Positions 34,939 to 43,897 of a DNA stretch of 64,000 bases are shown piece by piece. Made by a program: the position numbers and the translations under genes. The stretch lies in assembly GCF_014201355.1 (NCBI RefSeq), contig NZ_JACHEG010000014.1:1-64000 (forward strand). Reading direction: 5' to 3'. The stretch is from Aliirhizobium wenxiniae (GTDB lineage Bacteria > Pseudomonadota > Alphaproteobacteria > Rhizobiales > Rhizobiaceae). Numbering within the stretch: the stretch's first letter is position 1; every line of letters starts with the position of its first letter. Under the pieces are notes generated by a model, which was not told where the DNA came from, made no database searches, and saw only the letters and a program-made list of their open reading frames with translations.

Positions 34939-36269
34939 TATCCCTCGCTTCGGGCAAGCACCGGCTCGAACTGAGCGGTTGCCGATTCCAGTTCCTTTGC
35001 AGGATCGGCGCCGCCGATCATGTTGGTGAGGCCAACCCCGTAAATGTCACGGAATTCCGTGACCGGGATGATGACCGGGAGAGCGAGCTGCGAGATCTTG
35101 CCGGAGGCAACAACCGCATCCACCCAGGCCGAAGGCATCTTGACGCCTTCGCGAACCTTGGCGTCCTCGAGGATCGACTGGCGGAATGGCACACCGGCAC
35201 CGGCCTGCAGCAGACGGGCACCCATTTCATGGGAGATCGCCCATTGGCAAAAGAGATAGGCGGCTTCCTTGTTCTTGCTGGCGGCGGTCACACCGATACC
35301 GTCGCCGGTCGTCGCTGCAGCCTGGGCCTTCGGACCTGCCGGCATGACGCCGTAACCGACCTTGCCGACGACGCGTGACTTCTGCGGATCTTCGATCGGC
35401 GGTGCGAAACCGACGCCATCGAACCACATGCCGATCTTGCCCTGCAGGAATGCAGACTGCGCTTCGGCCCAGTTGAAGCCTGACACACCGACCGGCGCCG
35501 ACTTGGACATCAGCCGCTGATAGAGCTTTGCCGCCTCGACAGCCCCTTCGGACGTCGTTGCAAGCTTGCCGCTGGCATCGAGCGGGGTTGCGCCATAGCC
35601 CAGCATGAACGAGGTCCAGACCGGCGTATTGGCATTTTTCAGGCCACGGGCAACGAAGCCGTAAGTGCCTTCGGACTTGTCGGTCAGCGCCTCGGCAGCG
35701 GTCACCATTTCGTCGAAAGTCGTCGGATATTTCAGGCCCTTCTTTTCGAAGAGTTCCTTGTTCCAGTAGACGATCCAGTAATCCACCGAGAAGGGCAGCG
35801 TGCGCAGCTTGCCATCGGCATCCTTGGCGAATTTCAGCGCTGCCTCGGCGAAATCACCTTCAACCAGCGACGGATCGGTGAGCGACGGATCCTTGAAGTA
35901 ACCGGAAAGATCGGCCAGCCAGCCACCCTTTTCGAACTGCCGCTTCTGGACGTGATAGCTCAGGTGCACGACGTCGAAGCTCGGACGGCCGGAAGAAAGC
36001 TCGATCGTCGTCTTCTGACGCTGCTGCTGTTCCGGCGTTGCCTCGGCATTGACCTTGATACCGGTCAGCGCCTCGAACTCGCTGATGTATTTCAGGATGG
36101 TTTCGCCGCGCGGGCTCTTGACCAGGTTCACTTCCAGCGTGGTGCCGGCAAAGCGCTTCCAGTCGACGGCAGCAGAAGCCGACCGCGATCCGATCAGCCC
36201 GGCGGCGCCAAGCGCTGCCGATCCAGCCAGAAAACTCCGGCGTGTCGGTGTAAAGAACGAAGATGTCAT
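34938..36269 (-). CDS. CUT1 sugar-binding protein with Tat signal
   Basis: A 443-residue extracellular solute-binding protein (family 1). The N-terminus carries a twin-arginine signal: TRRSFLAGSAALGAAGLIG, cleaved near residue 32 after ASA. The body has EFEALTGIKVNAEATPEQQQ and GYGATPLDASGK, as in other CUT1 binders. The frame is open 44 codons further upstream, but GGAGGAGG just before the ATG at 36269 and the position of the Tat motif fix the start. The Tat signal suggests export in folded form. Ligand inferred to be a mono- or oligosaccharide. Confidence 0.9.
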   Translation of the reverse strand: MTSSFFTPTRRSFLAGSAALGAAGLIGSRSASAAVDWKRFAGTTLEVNLVKSPRGETILKYISEFEALTGIKVNAEATPEQQQRQKTTIELSSGRPSFDVVHLSYHVQKRQFEKGGWLADLSGYFKDPSLTDPSLVEGDFAEAALKFAKDADGKLRTLPFSVDYWIVYWNKELFEKKGLKYPTTFDEMVTAAEALTDKSEGTYGFVARGLKNANTPVWTSFMLGYGATPLDASGKLATTSEGAVEAAKLYQRLMSKSAPVGVSGFNWAEAQSAFLQGKIGMWFDGVGFAPPIEDPQKSRVVGKVGYGVMPAGPKAQAAATTGDGIGVTAASKNKEAAYLFCQWAISHEMGARLLQAGAGVPFRQSILEDAKVREGVKMPSAWVDAVVASGKISQLALPVIIPVTEFRDIYGVGLTNMIGGADPAKELESATAQFEPVLARSEG

Positions 36270-36322
36270 GTATTCCTCCTCCAGGTTTCGCCGGGATCTC
36301 CTCATCCCGGCTTCGCGTGTAT

Positions 36323-36997
36323 TTAAAGTCTCAAGGCACGATCCCTTGCATGGCCGATATGCTTGACGAGCGCCTCGACGGCACCGTCGGCAGAACGACA
36401 CTTGATTGCTTCAAGCACGGCCATATGCTCGCCCATGACGGGCGCGACACGGCCGTTGATACGGAAACGTTCCTGATTGATCAGGCGCATCTTGATCGAG
36501 TTGACCCGATAGACGTTCCAGATGATGGCGTTGTCGAGCGCAGCGACAAAGGCATCATGCATGCCCCAGTCGACAGCCTGTGCATGAGCATCGAGCTCGG
36601 GCGTTTCATTGCCCGCAGCGATGGCATCCGAGATTTCCCTGTGCTGCCGGATCAGCTTTTCTACCACTTCGTCGGAAGCTGTCTGAACAAACAGCGCAAC
36701 GGCTTCCTTCTCGAGGAAGAGACGCAGCTGAAACGCCTCTCGGATCAGGTTCAGGTCGATATGGGCGATCTGCAGACCGCGCTGCGGCACGGTCTTGATC
36801 AGCCCCTCGGCCTCCAGCCGCGGTATGAGTTCGCGGATGGCGCCGAGTGTGAGACCGGTCAGCTCGACCAGATGACGTTGGGAAACGAACTGCCCCGGGC
36901 GCACGTCGCGCGCGAGCAGATGCCGGGTAAAGCTCTCATAAGCCTTTTCCCTGAGCGTCGGTTCTTCCGTCTGCTGGTCTTGGCGCTGGTCCATCAT
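36323..36997 (-). CDS. GntR-family regulator, FCD subgroup
   Basis: A 224-residue repressor-type protein. The winged helix-turn-helix spans about residues 15-75 (LREKAYESFTRHLLARDVRPG, then LVELTGLTLGAIRELIPRLEAEGLI). An all-helical FCD ligand domain follows, with metal-ligand histidines expected in HDAFVAAL and the C-terminal EHMAVLEAIKC and HIGHARD. Two ATG codons lie side by side (36997 and 36994). It is the second gene of the minus-strand sugar operon, after the DapA-like gene, so it probably autoregulates the operon in response to a sugar acid or phosphate. Confidence 0.9.
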   Translation of the reverse strand: MMDQRQDQQTEEPTLREKAYESFTRHLLARDVRPGQFVSQRHLVELTGLTLGAIRELIPRLEAEGLIKTVPQRGLQIAHIDLNLIREAFQLRLFLEKEAVALFVQTASDEVVEKLIRQHREISDAIAAGNETPELDAHAQAVDWGMHDAFVAALDNAIIWNVYRVNSIKMRLINQERFRINGRVAPVMGEHMAVLEAIKCRSADGAVEALVKHIGHARDRALRL

Positions 36998-37020
36998 CGT
37001 CCCGTTCCTGGCACTGGCCC

Positions 37021-37902
37021 TTAGGCCGCTTTCGTCCGGAACAGGCCGTCGAAGACAAGGCCGAGCTGCTTCTGTCCGTCCTTCGATATAGAAAGCAGCG
37101 GAGCGCGAACCGCAAGCCAGTTTTCATCGCCAAGCTGACGCGCCACCATGGCCTTCACCGCCGGCGTGACCGGATACTTCAGAAGCTCGGCGACGAAATC
37201 AACCACGCGGGTATCATCGCGACCTTCATTCGCCATCGCACCAACCTCGTGCGGAGCAAAATTCGCCATGCCGGAGATAGCACCCTGCCCGCCCATGCGC
37301 ACGCCTTCGGCCAGATGACGCTCGTCACCGATCAGGATGATCAGGTCCGAATGCGCCTTCAGAAGCTCCTGTGTATAGGACCAGTCACCGGACGAATCCT
37401 TCACGCCGGTCACGATGCCCGGAAAGGCATGGCTCAGCCGGCCGACAAGCGAAACACTGAGCGGCACCATGGTGACGGACGGAATGTTGTAGACGATGAT
37501 ATCGCGCGCCAGCTTGCCGAGATCCTTGAAGACCTTGGAATACCAGCCGAACAGCCCGTCATCGCTGACATTCTTGAAATAGGATGGCGGCGCAAGCAGG
37601 ATGTTGCGGACACCCCTTGAAAGCGCCTGGGATGATTGAAGCGCTGCGTCTTCCGCAGCATCCACCAGAACGCCAACGACGATCTGCTCGGGCGCGATGC
37701 CCGCGTCGATAAAGGCCGCAAGCACACGCTCGCGCTCCTGCGTTCCGATCGACGAGCCCTCGCCCGTCGTGCCGAACAGCGTGCAGCTCGCGCAGCCGGC
37801 ATCAAGGCTGCGCCTGGCCTGCGCGATCATCATGTCGATAAGTATCTCGCCGTCCTCACCAAACGGCGTAGTCAAAGCGACGGAAAGTCCGAAGCGTGTC
37901 AT
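37021..37902 (-). CDS. Dihydrodipicolinate synthase/N-acetylneuraminate lyase family protein
   Basis: A 293-residue TIM-barrel class I aldolase. The GTTGEGSS motif is at residues 44-51, the catalytic tyrosine in IVYNIPS (about residue 140) and the Schiff-base lysine in GVKDSSGDW (about residue 168). In sugar operons, members act as 2-keto-3-deoxy sugar acid aldolases or dehydratases, not in lysine synthesis. It is first in the minus-strand operon and lies 23 nt before the GntR gene. It may handle an oxidised sugar, which would point to an alternative to the kinase route. Confidence 0.88.
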   Translation of the reverse strand: MTRFGLSVALTTPFGEDGEILIDMMIAQARRSLDAGCASCTLFGTTGEGSSIGTQERERVLAAFIDAGIAPEQIVVGVLVDAAEDAALQSSQALSRGVRNILLAPPSYFKNVSDDGLFGWYSKVFKDLGKLARDIIVYNIPSVTMVPLSVSLVGRLSHAFPGIVTGVKDSSGDWSYTQELLKAHSDLIILIGDERHLAEGVRMGGQGAISGMANFAPHEVGAMANEGRDDTRVVDFVAELLKYPVTPAVKAMVARQLGDENWLAVRAPLLSISKDGQKQLGLVFDGLFRTKAA

Positions 37903-37937
37903 TAGTCATCCTCCACTGATTTTTCAACGCTAACGCA

Positions 37938-37949
37938 CTAACATGTCAG
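37938..37949. promoter_or_regulatory. Candidate GntR operator before the sugar operon
   Basis: CTAACATGTCAG is symmetric at 10 of 12 positions and lies 35 nt before the DapA-like ATG (37902). FCD-type GntR regulators often bind short palindromes of this kind. Only one copy was seen. Confidence 0.3.
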
Positions 37950-38092
37950 TCGTCAATGGAGAATTTTTAGCGAAGTGAGATCGGGGTTAGCAGGTGAGAT
38001 ACGGTGTCGATTGATATGTCACCAAAATGGGCTATATTCAGATCCGTACAATACGCACGAAAATAGCACGTAGTATCAAAAAGGATACTGTC

Positions 38093-38485
38093 ATGGCCAA
38101 AGCCCGCCACTCCCGTTTCGATTGCTCTCCCGGCTGCTCGGTGGAAGCGGCAATTGGTCTCATCGATGGCAAATGGAAGTCCGTCGTGCTGTACCACCTT
38201 CTGTCGGGCACCCTGCGCTTCAACGAAATCCGCAGGCATATCGTCAACGTCACGCCGCGCATGCTGACAAATCAGCTGCGCGAACTCGAAGACGACGGCC
38301 TGATCGAGCGCAAAGTCTATGCCCAGGTCCCCCCGAAGGTGGAATACAGCCTGTCCGAACTCGGCCGCAGCATGGAGCCGATCCTGCTTGCGCTGAAACT
38401 CTGGGGCGATGCCAATATCGGCCTCTATGGCAAGCCGCGCGGCATGGATCCGCGCGAGCCCAAGACGGACGATATCGCCGCATAA
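38093..38485 (+). CDS. HxlR-family transcriptional regulator
   Basis: A 130-residue winged helix-turn-helix protein. CSPGCSVEAAIGLIDGKWK, FNEIRRHIVNVTPRMLTNQL and LRELEDDGLIERKVY are the family landmarks. Two cysteines near residues 10 and 14 could sense reactive electrophiles or redox state, as in some HxlR proteins. The ATG at 38093 is preceded by AAGGA; the frame is open from 38027, but that start lacks a ribosome site. Its ribosome site sits between the arms of AGTATC/GATACT (38072-38089), a possible autoregulatory operator. It has no obvious target next to it. Confidence 0.85.
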   Translation: MAKARHSRFDCSPGCSVEAAIGLIDGKWKSVVLYHLLSGTLRFNEIRRHIVNVTPRMLTNQLRELEDDGLIERKVYAQVPPKVEYSLSELGRSMEPILLALKLWGDANIGLYGKPRGMDPREPKTDDIAA

Positions 38486-38498
38486 CCCGTGACGCACA

Positions 38499-39413
38499 TC
38501 AACCGGGATCGATGCTCATCAATCTGGTCTGTTCGGCTTCGTCAAAGCGGAGCAACCCACCGTTTCGATTCCGCTTCACGCGTTCGACATGAGCACGTGG
38601 GCTGACACCGAAGACACGCTTGAACATGCGTGAGAAATAATAGGGATCACCATACCCGACATCTGCAGCCGCATTGGCAACCGGCATCCCCGCTTCCAGC
38701 AGATGCATGGCGCGCTCCATGCGCTTCTGTTCCTGGTATTTGCGCGGCGTGTGCCCTACCCGCTTCTTGAACTCGCGCAGGAAATAATCGGCATTGAACG
38801 GCGAGGCATCCACCGCCTGTTCCGCTATGTCCAGATCGAGAGGATTGGCCGAAATCATCGCCACAGCCTTCATCACCGCCAGATCCAGAGCGTCGGTCCC
38901 TTCGGTCTGATACGTCGCACTATCGTTCCAGCCGATGAACGCATCCTCGATATAAGCGATCAGCAGATACATGAAAAGATGATGCTGGCTGAGGGTCAGT
39001 GAAGAAGGCGGCGCCGTCTGGCGATATTGCCGCACCAGCGGCTCCAGTAGCGGCCACTTCTTCAGTCGGACATGAGGTCGCAGCTGCATCTGCGCGATCA
39101 GGTCATGCTTGCCGTAGATGTCCAGAGAAAAATGCTGGGCAATTCCCCTATAGATTGCCGTCCCGCGGTTCCAGCCGCGAAAGCGCTGTCCGCGCCGGAT
39201 AAGCATCGCGTCGCCGGGCTCCATCACCCGGCGCTCTCCCTCAATGACATAATGGCCGCAGCCCTCCAGGCAGATGACGAAATCTTCGACGGGGTTTGTC
39301 TTGTCAATGCGCCACGTCTTCGAATGCTCCATCTTGATCGTCGCTCGAGTGAGTTTGAGCGACAGCGCCGAAGGCGCGATGCTGGAGAGAATGCCACCTT
39401 CAATTTCGTCCAT
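38499..39413 (-). CDS. AraC-family transcriptional regulator
   Basis: A 304-residue regulator. Residues about 30-110 look like a cupin-type AraC ligand domain (FVICLEGCGHYVIEGERRVMEPGD). The C-terminal 100 residues hold the two helix-turn-helix motifs: FNADYFLREFKKRVGHTPRKYQ and AADVGYGDPYYFSRMFKRVFGVSP. It is divergent from the pectin-fragment importer operon across a 212-bp gap and is the natural candidate to activate it in response to a galacturonate-derived ligand. GGA lies about 8 nt before the ATG. Confidence 0.92.
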   Translation of the reverse strand: MDEIEGGILSSIAPSALSLKLTRATIKMEHSKTWRIDKTNPVEDFVICLEGCGHYVIEGERRVMEPGDAMLIRRGQRFRGWNRGTAIYRGIAQHFSLDIYGKHDLIAQMQLRPHVRLKKWPLLEPLVRQYRQTAPPSSLTLSQHHLFMYLLIAYIEDAFIGWNDSATYQTEGTDALDLAVMKAVAMISANPLDLDIAEQAVDASPFNADYFLREFKKRVGHTPRKYQEQKRMERAMHLLEAGMPVANAAADVGYGDPYYFSRMFKRVFGVSPRAHVERVKRNRNGGLLRFDEAEQTRLMSIDPG

Positions 39414-39625
39414 CTTTTTTTCCGTGTTTGTTCATTCATTCTCGACTGAAAATGAAATTATGTCACGCTAAATACTGGAGGAGGAACAGAATTGATGATT
39501 GTTCAGTCTTTCAGCTAAGCCACTGACGCATAACAGCCTTGCACCTATTGGCTGGAGGAGGAATTTGATTTGCACAAAAATGTATTTCTCATAACCGGGT
39601 GTGATTTGCCCGTTGGAGGCGCCTC

Positions 39626-40507
39626 ATGAGGTCTCAGCGCTTCCTGGGATATGCCTATCTGACCCCATATTTGATTGGCCTCGTCATATTTACGGCCATC
39701 CCTTTTTTGACTTCGCTTTATTTGAGCTTCACCAGCTACGACCTTATGAGCAGCCCGCAATGGACCGGGCTGTCGAACTACGAGCGGCTGTTCACCCGCG
39801 ACCGGACTTTCGACAAGTCGCTGACTGTCACGCTTATTTACGTATTTTCCACCGTGCCGCTGAAGCTTGCTTTCGCGCTCTTCATCGCCGCCATACTCAA
39901 CTACAAGCTTAAATTCATCAATTTCTTCCGGACGGCTTTTTACGTCCCGTCCATCCTCGGCGGATCGATCGCCATCGCCGTTCTGTGGCGTTACCTGTTC
40001 TCGGCTGAAGGCCTCGTCAACATGGCGATCGGCGCTGTCGGCTTTGCACCAGTGGACTGGTTCGGCGATCCGACAAATGCACTTTTCACCATCACGCTTC
40101 TGCGCTGCTGGCAGTTCGGTTCGGCCATGGTGATCTTCCTTGCCGCCCTGCAATCGATCGACAAGTCGCTTTATGAAGCGGCCTCCATCGATGGCGCCGG
40201 CAAGGTCACGACCTTCTTTTTCGTGACGCTGCCGCTTTTGACGCCGGTCATCTTCTTCAACCTCGTCATGCAGATGGTCCAGGCCTTCCAGGAATTCAAC
40301 GGCCCTTACATCATCACGCAAGGCGGCCCGCTGAAATCCACCTATCTCCTGCCCCTCTACATCTACGAGGAGGCCTTCAAGAAGTTCAACATGGGCTACG
40401 CCTCGGCGATTGCCTGGGTGCTCTTCGCCATCATCATGGTGCTCACGCTCGTGGCCTTCTGGTCCTCGAAGAAGTGGGTCTACTACGCCGGCGACAAGAG
40501 GAGCTGA
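39626..40507 (+). CDS. CUT1 ABC permease (MalF-like) of the pectin-fragment importer
   Basis: A 293-residue permease beginning directly with helix 1 (FLGYAYLTPYLIGLVIF). The segment SLYLSFTSYDL and the EAA loop YEAASIDGAGKVTTFFFV with TLPLLTPV are typical. GGAGG lies before the ATG. It is the first gene after the AraC-facing promoter; the binding protein follows later in the operon, an order common in rhizobial oligosaccharide importers. Confidence 0.92.
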   Translation: MRSQRFLGYAYLTPYLIGLVIFTAIPFLTSLYLSFTSYDLMSSPQWTGLSNYERLFTRDRTFDKSLTVTLIYVFSTVPLKLAFALFIAAILNYKLKFINFFRTAFYVPSILGGSIAIAVLWRYLFSAEGLVNMAIGAVGFAPVDWFGDPTNALFTITLLRCWQFGSAMVIFLAALQSIDKSLYEAASIDGAGKVTTFFFVTLPLLTPVIFFNLVMQMVQAFQEFNGPYIITQGGPLKSTYLLPLYIYEEAFKKFNMGYASAIAWVLFAIIMVLTLVAFWSSKKWVYYAGDKRS

Positions 40508-40510
40508 GCC

Positions 40511-41416
40511 ATGACCGATCTTACTTTGCCCAAAACCGCGGCCCGCAGCTCGGATGAAGCCGCTGCTGCAAAACGCGCCCGCATGGACCTCATCTCCGCT
40601 GTCGTCCGCTACTCGCTGCTCTTCGGCGTCGGCTTCCTGATGCTCTACCCGCTGATCTGGCTGGTCGGCGCGAGCTTCAAGACCAATTCGGAGATCTTTG
40701 CCGGCGCCGGCTTCCTGCCGGAAAGCCCGACAGTCGAAGGTTATGTCCAGGGCTGGCAGACGTCCACGCCCTATACATTCGGCCGGTTCTTCTGGAACTC
40801 GTTCCTGATCATCCTGCCCAAGGTCATCGGCACGGCAATCTCCTGCACGATGGTGGCCTACGCCTTCGCCCGCTTCGAGTTTCCGCTCAAGAAGGTCCTG
40901 TTCGGATCGGTCATCGCCGTTCTGCTGCTGCCGAACGTTGTCACCCGTATCCCGCAATACATCCTCTTCCGGGATCTCGGCTGGCTGGATAGCTTCCTGC
41001 CGCTCTGGGTGCCCTCGGCGCTCGCCGGTGACGCCTTCTTCGTCTTCATGCTGGTGCAGTTCCTGCGCTCGCTGCCGACGGACATGGAGGAAGCAGCCCG
41101 CGTCGATGGCGCAAACAGCCTGCAGACACTGATCTTCATCGTCGTCCCCATGCTTGGGCCAGCCCTGGTCTCGGTCTGCCTGTTCCAGTTCATGTGGACA
41201 ATGAACGACTTCCTCGGACCGCTGATCTACATCTCGTCGGTCGACAAATATCCGGTGAGCCTCGCGCTCAAACTCTCAATCGATACAACCGAAGCCTTCG
41301 AATGGAACCGCATCCTGGCGATGTCGGTGCTCACCATCACCCCTGCGCTTGTCGTGTTCTTCGCAGCGCAACGGTACTTCATCGAAGGAATCTCTGCGGG
41401 AGGCAGAAAGGGCTGA
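40511..41416 (+). CDS. CUT1 ABC permease (MalG-like) of the pectin-fragment importer
   Basis: A 301-residue permease. A hydrophilic N-terminus of about 28 residues precedes helix 1 (YSLLFGVGFLMLYPLIWLVG). EEAARVDGANSLQTLIFI is the ATPase-contact loop and the end FIEGISAGGRKG is standard. It starts 3 nt after the stop of its partner and ends 1 nt before the ATPase ATG. Confidence 0.92.
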   Translation: MTDLTLPKTAARSSDEAAAAKRARMDLISAVVRYSLLFGVGFLMLYPLIWLVGASFKTNSEIFAGAGFLPESPTVEGYVQGWQTSTPYTFGRFFWNSFLIILPKVIGTAISCTMVAYAFARFEFPLKKVLFGSVIAVLLLPNVVTRIPQYILFRDLGWLDSFLPLWVPSALAGDAFFVFMLVQFLRSLPTDMEEAARVDGANSLQTLIFIVVPMLGPALVSVCLFQFMWTMNDFLGPLIYISSVDKYPVSLALKLSIDTTEAFEWNRILAMSVLTITPALVVFFAAQRYFIEGISAGGRKG

Positions 41417-41417
41417 C

Positions 41418-42533
41418 ATGGCACAGGTACAACTGAAAAACCTCGAGAAAGTCTACAACAAGACCAACAAGGTCGTTCACGGCATCGATCTTGATATCAA
41501 GGACGGCGAGTTCATGGTCCTGGTCGGCCCGTCTGGCTGCGCCAAGTCGACGACACTGCGCATGGTCGCCGGCCTCGAAGAAATTACTGCTGGTGACGTC
41601 ATCATCGGCGGAGAGCGCGTCAACGATCTCTCGCCAAGCAAGCGGCAGATCGCCATGGTGTTCCAGAACTATGCGCTCTATCCGCATATGAAGGTGCGCG
41701 GCAATCTCTCCTTCGGCCTGCGCATCGCCGGTCGTCCGAAGGCGGAAATCGCCGCCGCAGTCGATAAGGTCGCCGAAATCCTGGAAATCGAACCGCTGCT
41801 CGATCGCCTGCCGAAACAGCTTTCGGGCGGCCAGGCCCAGCGCGTCGCGCTCGGCCGCGCATTGATCAAGAACCCCGGCGTCTTCCTCTTCGACGAACCG
41901 TTGTCGAACCTCGATGCCAAGCTGCGCGCCTCGATGCGCGTCCGTATTACCGACCTGCACCGCCAGCTGAAGGCGGAAGGCAGCTCGCCGACCGTCATCT
42001 ACGTCACCCACGACCAGACGGAGGCAATGACCATGGGCGACCGAATCTGCGTCATGCAGGCCGGTCACATCATGCAGGTCGCCACCCCGAAGGAACTCTA
42101 TAACGCTCCGGCCAATCTCTTCGTCGCAGGCTTCATCGGTACGCCGGAAATGAACCTCGTCGAAGGCGCGATGGAAGGCGGAGAGTTCATCATGGGCAGC
42201 CAACGCCTGGCGCTCGGCAGCGATCTCGCCAGCCGGCTTTCCAGCCAGCCCGGCAACGCCGTTCTCGGCATCCGCCCGCAGCAGTTCTCACTGGTCAGCG
42301 AAGGACCGGCGCTGCAGGCCAAGCTCGTGAATGCCGAGTTCATGGGCCACGAGGTCTACATGCATGCGGATTGCGAAGGCCGCAGGCTGGTAAGCGTGGT
42401 GGGTGCTGCAGAATTCGAGGCGCGGGGGCAATCCGACGTGATCCGCCTGCGCCCCGACCCGAAGACATTGCACGTTTTCGACAAGTCAGACGGCCGCAAC
42501 GTTTCGCTGCATGGAGGCAGCATTGCGGCGTAA
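41418..42533 (+). CDS. CUT1 ABC ATPase with an altered Walker A motif
   Basis: A 371-residue MalK/UgpC-type ATPase. The signature LSGGQAQRVALGRAL, Walker B FLFDEP and H-loop VTHDQTEAMT are intact, and a C-terminal regulatory domain begins near LGIRPQQFS. Walker A reads GPSGCAKSTT: the second conserved glycine before the lysine is alanine (GCC codon). The lysine and serine that bind phosphate and magnesium are kept, so the protein is probably still active. The ATG at 41418 is chosen over the frame-open start at 41349, which lies inside the permease gene. Confidence 0.9.
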   Translation: MAQVQLKNLEKVYNKTNKVVHGIDLDIKDGEFMVLVGPSGCAKSTTLRMVAGLEEITAGDVIIGGERVNDLSPSKRQIAMVFQNYALYPHMKVRGNLSFGLRIAGRPKAEIAAAVDKVAEILEIEPLLDRLPKQLSGGQAQRVALGRALIKNPGVFLFDEPLSNLDAKLRASMRVRITDLHRQLKAEGSSPTVIYVTHDQTEAMTMGDRICVMQAGHIMQVATPKELYNAPANLFVAGFIGTPEMNLVEGAMEGGEFIMGSQRLALGSDLASRLSSQPGNAVLGIRPQQFSLVSEGPALQAKLVNAEFMGHEVYMHADCEGRRLVSVVGAAEFEARGQSDVIRLRPDPKTLHVFDKSDGRNVSLHGGSIAA

Positions 42534-42562
42534 CAATTTAAAGCCAATTTGAGGAGGCACAC

Positions 42563-43831
42563 ATGAAAAGCATACTGAAATCATCCGTCTTTCTTGCAGG
42601 AGCAGCCCTTGCGGTCATCGCAATGGCACCTTCGGCAAGCGCTGCGGAACTGCGCATGTCGTGGTGGGGTGGTGAAAGCCGCCACGTCGCAACGCAGAAG
42701 GCGATTGCCGCCTGCGGCGCTAAATATGGACACACCGTGAAGGGTGAGTTCACCGGTTTCGACGGTTATCTGGAAAAGCTGACGACCCAGATGGCAGGCA
42801 AGACGGAAGCCGACATCATCCAGGTCAATTGGCCGTGGCTGCCGCTGTTCTCCAAGGACGGCAAGGGCTTTGCCGATCTGCGCACCCTGAAGGGCCTCGA
42901 CCTTTCGAACTGGACCGAAGCCGATCTGGCGTCGGGCTCCACGAACGGTGTGCTGCAGGGCCTTTCGGTCTCCACCAGCGGCCGCGTCTTCTTCTTCAAC
43001 ACGACGACGCTCGAGAAAGCCGGCGTAGCCGTTCCGACCACCTGGGACGAATTCTTCGAAATGACCAAGACGGTCAAGGAAAAGCTCGGCCCGGATTACT
43101 ACACCTTCAACGCAGTCAAGGAGACGGCGCATCTTCTGATGACGCTGGCCGTAACCCAGGCCACCGGCAAGGGCATGGTTGATCCGAAGACCAACCGTGT
43201 AGCCTGGACGCCGGAAGAACTGGCAGCCGGCATCGACTTCCTTGGCAAGCTGGTGGAAACCGGTGCGATACGCTCGCAGAAGCAGGAAGCAGCCGATGGC
43301 AATGTCAACCTCTTCGAAAAGCCGGCCTGGTCAGAAGGCAAGATCGCAGGTTCCTACGAGTGGGATTCGACCTATTCGAAATATGCCGATCCGCTGAAGG
43401 AAGGTCAGGTCCTGAAGCCGGTACCGATGCTGAAAATGGCGAACGGCAAGACCGAAGGCGTCTTCCGCAAGCCGTCGATGGTCTTCTCCATCTCCAAGAA
43501 CTCGAAGAACCCGGAAGCAGCAGCGCAGATCACCAATTGCCTGCTGAATGAACCGGAAGGCATCGACATTCTCGGTACGTCGCGTGGCATCCCGGCCTCC
43601 AAGGCCGCCATGGCACGACTGAGCAATGCAGGGGAGCCGGAAGTCCGCGCCGCCAACGCAATCGTCATGGCCTCCGAAGGCCCGACGATTTCGCCCTTCG
43701 ACGAAAACCCGGTCATCCGCGGCATCATCATCGATACGCTCGAAGAGTATGCCTACGAACAGATCAACTCGACGGAAGCAGCCGAGCAGATCATCGATGG
43801 CGTGAACGACGCCCTGAAGAAGTTCGACTAA
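42563..43831 (+). CDS. CUT1 substrate-binding protein of the pectin-fragment importer
   Basis: A 422-residue secreted binder. The signal peptide covers about residues 1-28 (MKSILKSSVFLAGAALAV, cleavage after ASA). The mature protein begins ELRMSWWGGESRH, common in binders of galacturonate oligomers and related sugars, and contains INWPWLPLF-like and GSYEWDSTYSKY segments with many aromatic residues for sugar stacking. GAGGAGG precedes the ATG. With GH28 and GH105 enzymes downstream, oligogalacturonides or rhamnogalacturonan fragments are the likely ligands. Confidence 0.9.
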   Translation: MKSILKSSVFLAGAALAVIAMAPSASAAELRMSWWGGESRHVATQKAIAACGAKYGHTVKGEFTGFDGYLEKLTTQMAGKTEADIIQVNWPWLPLFSKDGKGFADLRTLKGLDLSNWTEADLASGSTNGVLQGLSVSTSGRVFFFNTTTLEKAGVAVPTTWDEFFEMTKTVKEKLGPDYYTFNAVKETAHLLMTLAVTQATGKGMVDPKTNRVAWTPEELAAGIDFLGKLVETGAIRSQKQEAADGNVNLFEKPAWSEGKIAGSYEWDSTYSKYADPLKEGQVLKPVPMLKMANGKTEGVFRKPSMVFSISKNSKNPEAAAQITNCLLNEPEGIDILGTSRGIPASKAAMARLSNAGEPEVRAANAIVMASEGPTISPFDENPVIRGIIIDTLEEYAYEQINSTEAAEQIIDGVNDALKKFD

Positions 43832-43847
43832 GCGCGGACAGAACTCT

Positions 43848-43875
43848 CCACCCGGCCTGACAGGAGGCCGGGTGG
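43848..43875 (+). other. Intercistronic hairpin after the binding-protein gene
   Basis: CCACCCGGCCT (43848-43858) and AGGCCGGGTGG (43865-43875) pair perfectly over 11 bp. No T run follows and the GH28 gene starts 22 nt on, so it probably stabilises the transporter message or partly attenuates the operon. Confidence 0.6.
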
Positions 43876-43897
43876 TGCATAAATCAAGAGAGAAACG

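Noticed and set aside
39145..39153. CCCCTATAG, matching half of the AroM-LuxR operator-like sites
   Set aside because: Only a half-site, inside the AraC coding region, without the TAGGGG arm or a promoter nearby; probably chance.
39545..40957. Open frame of 470 codons on the minus strand
   Set aside because: It is antisense to two permease genes and very rich in charged residues, as expected for the reverse of membrane-protein codons.
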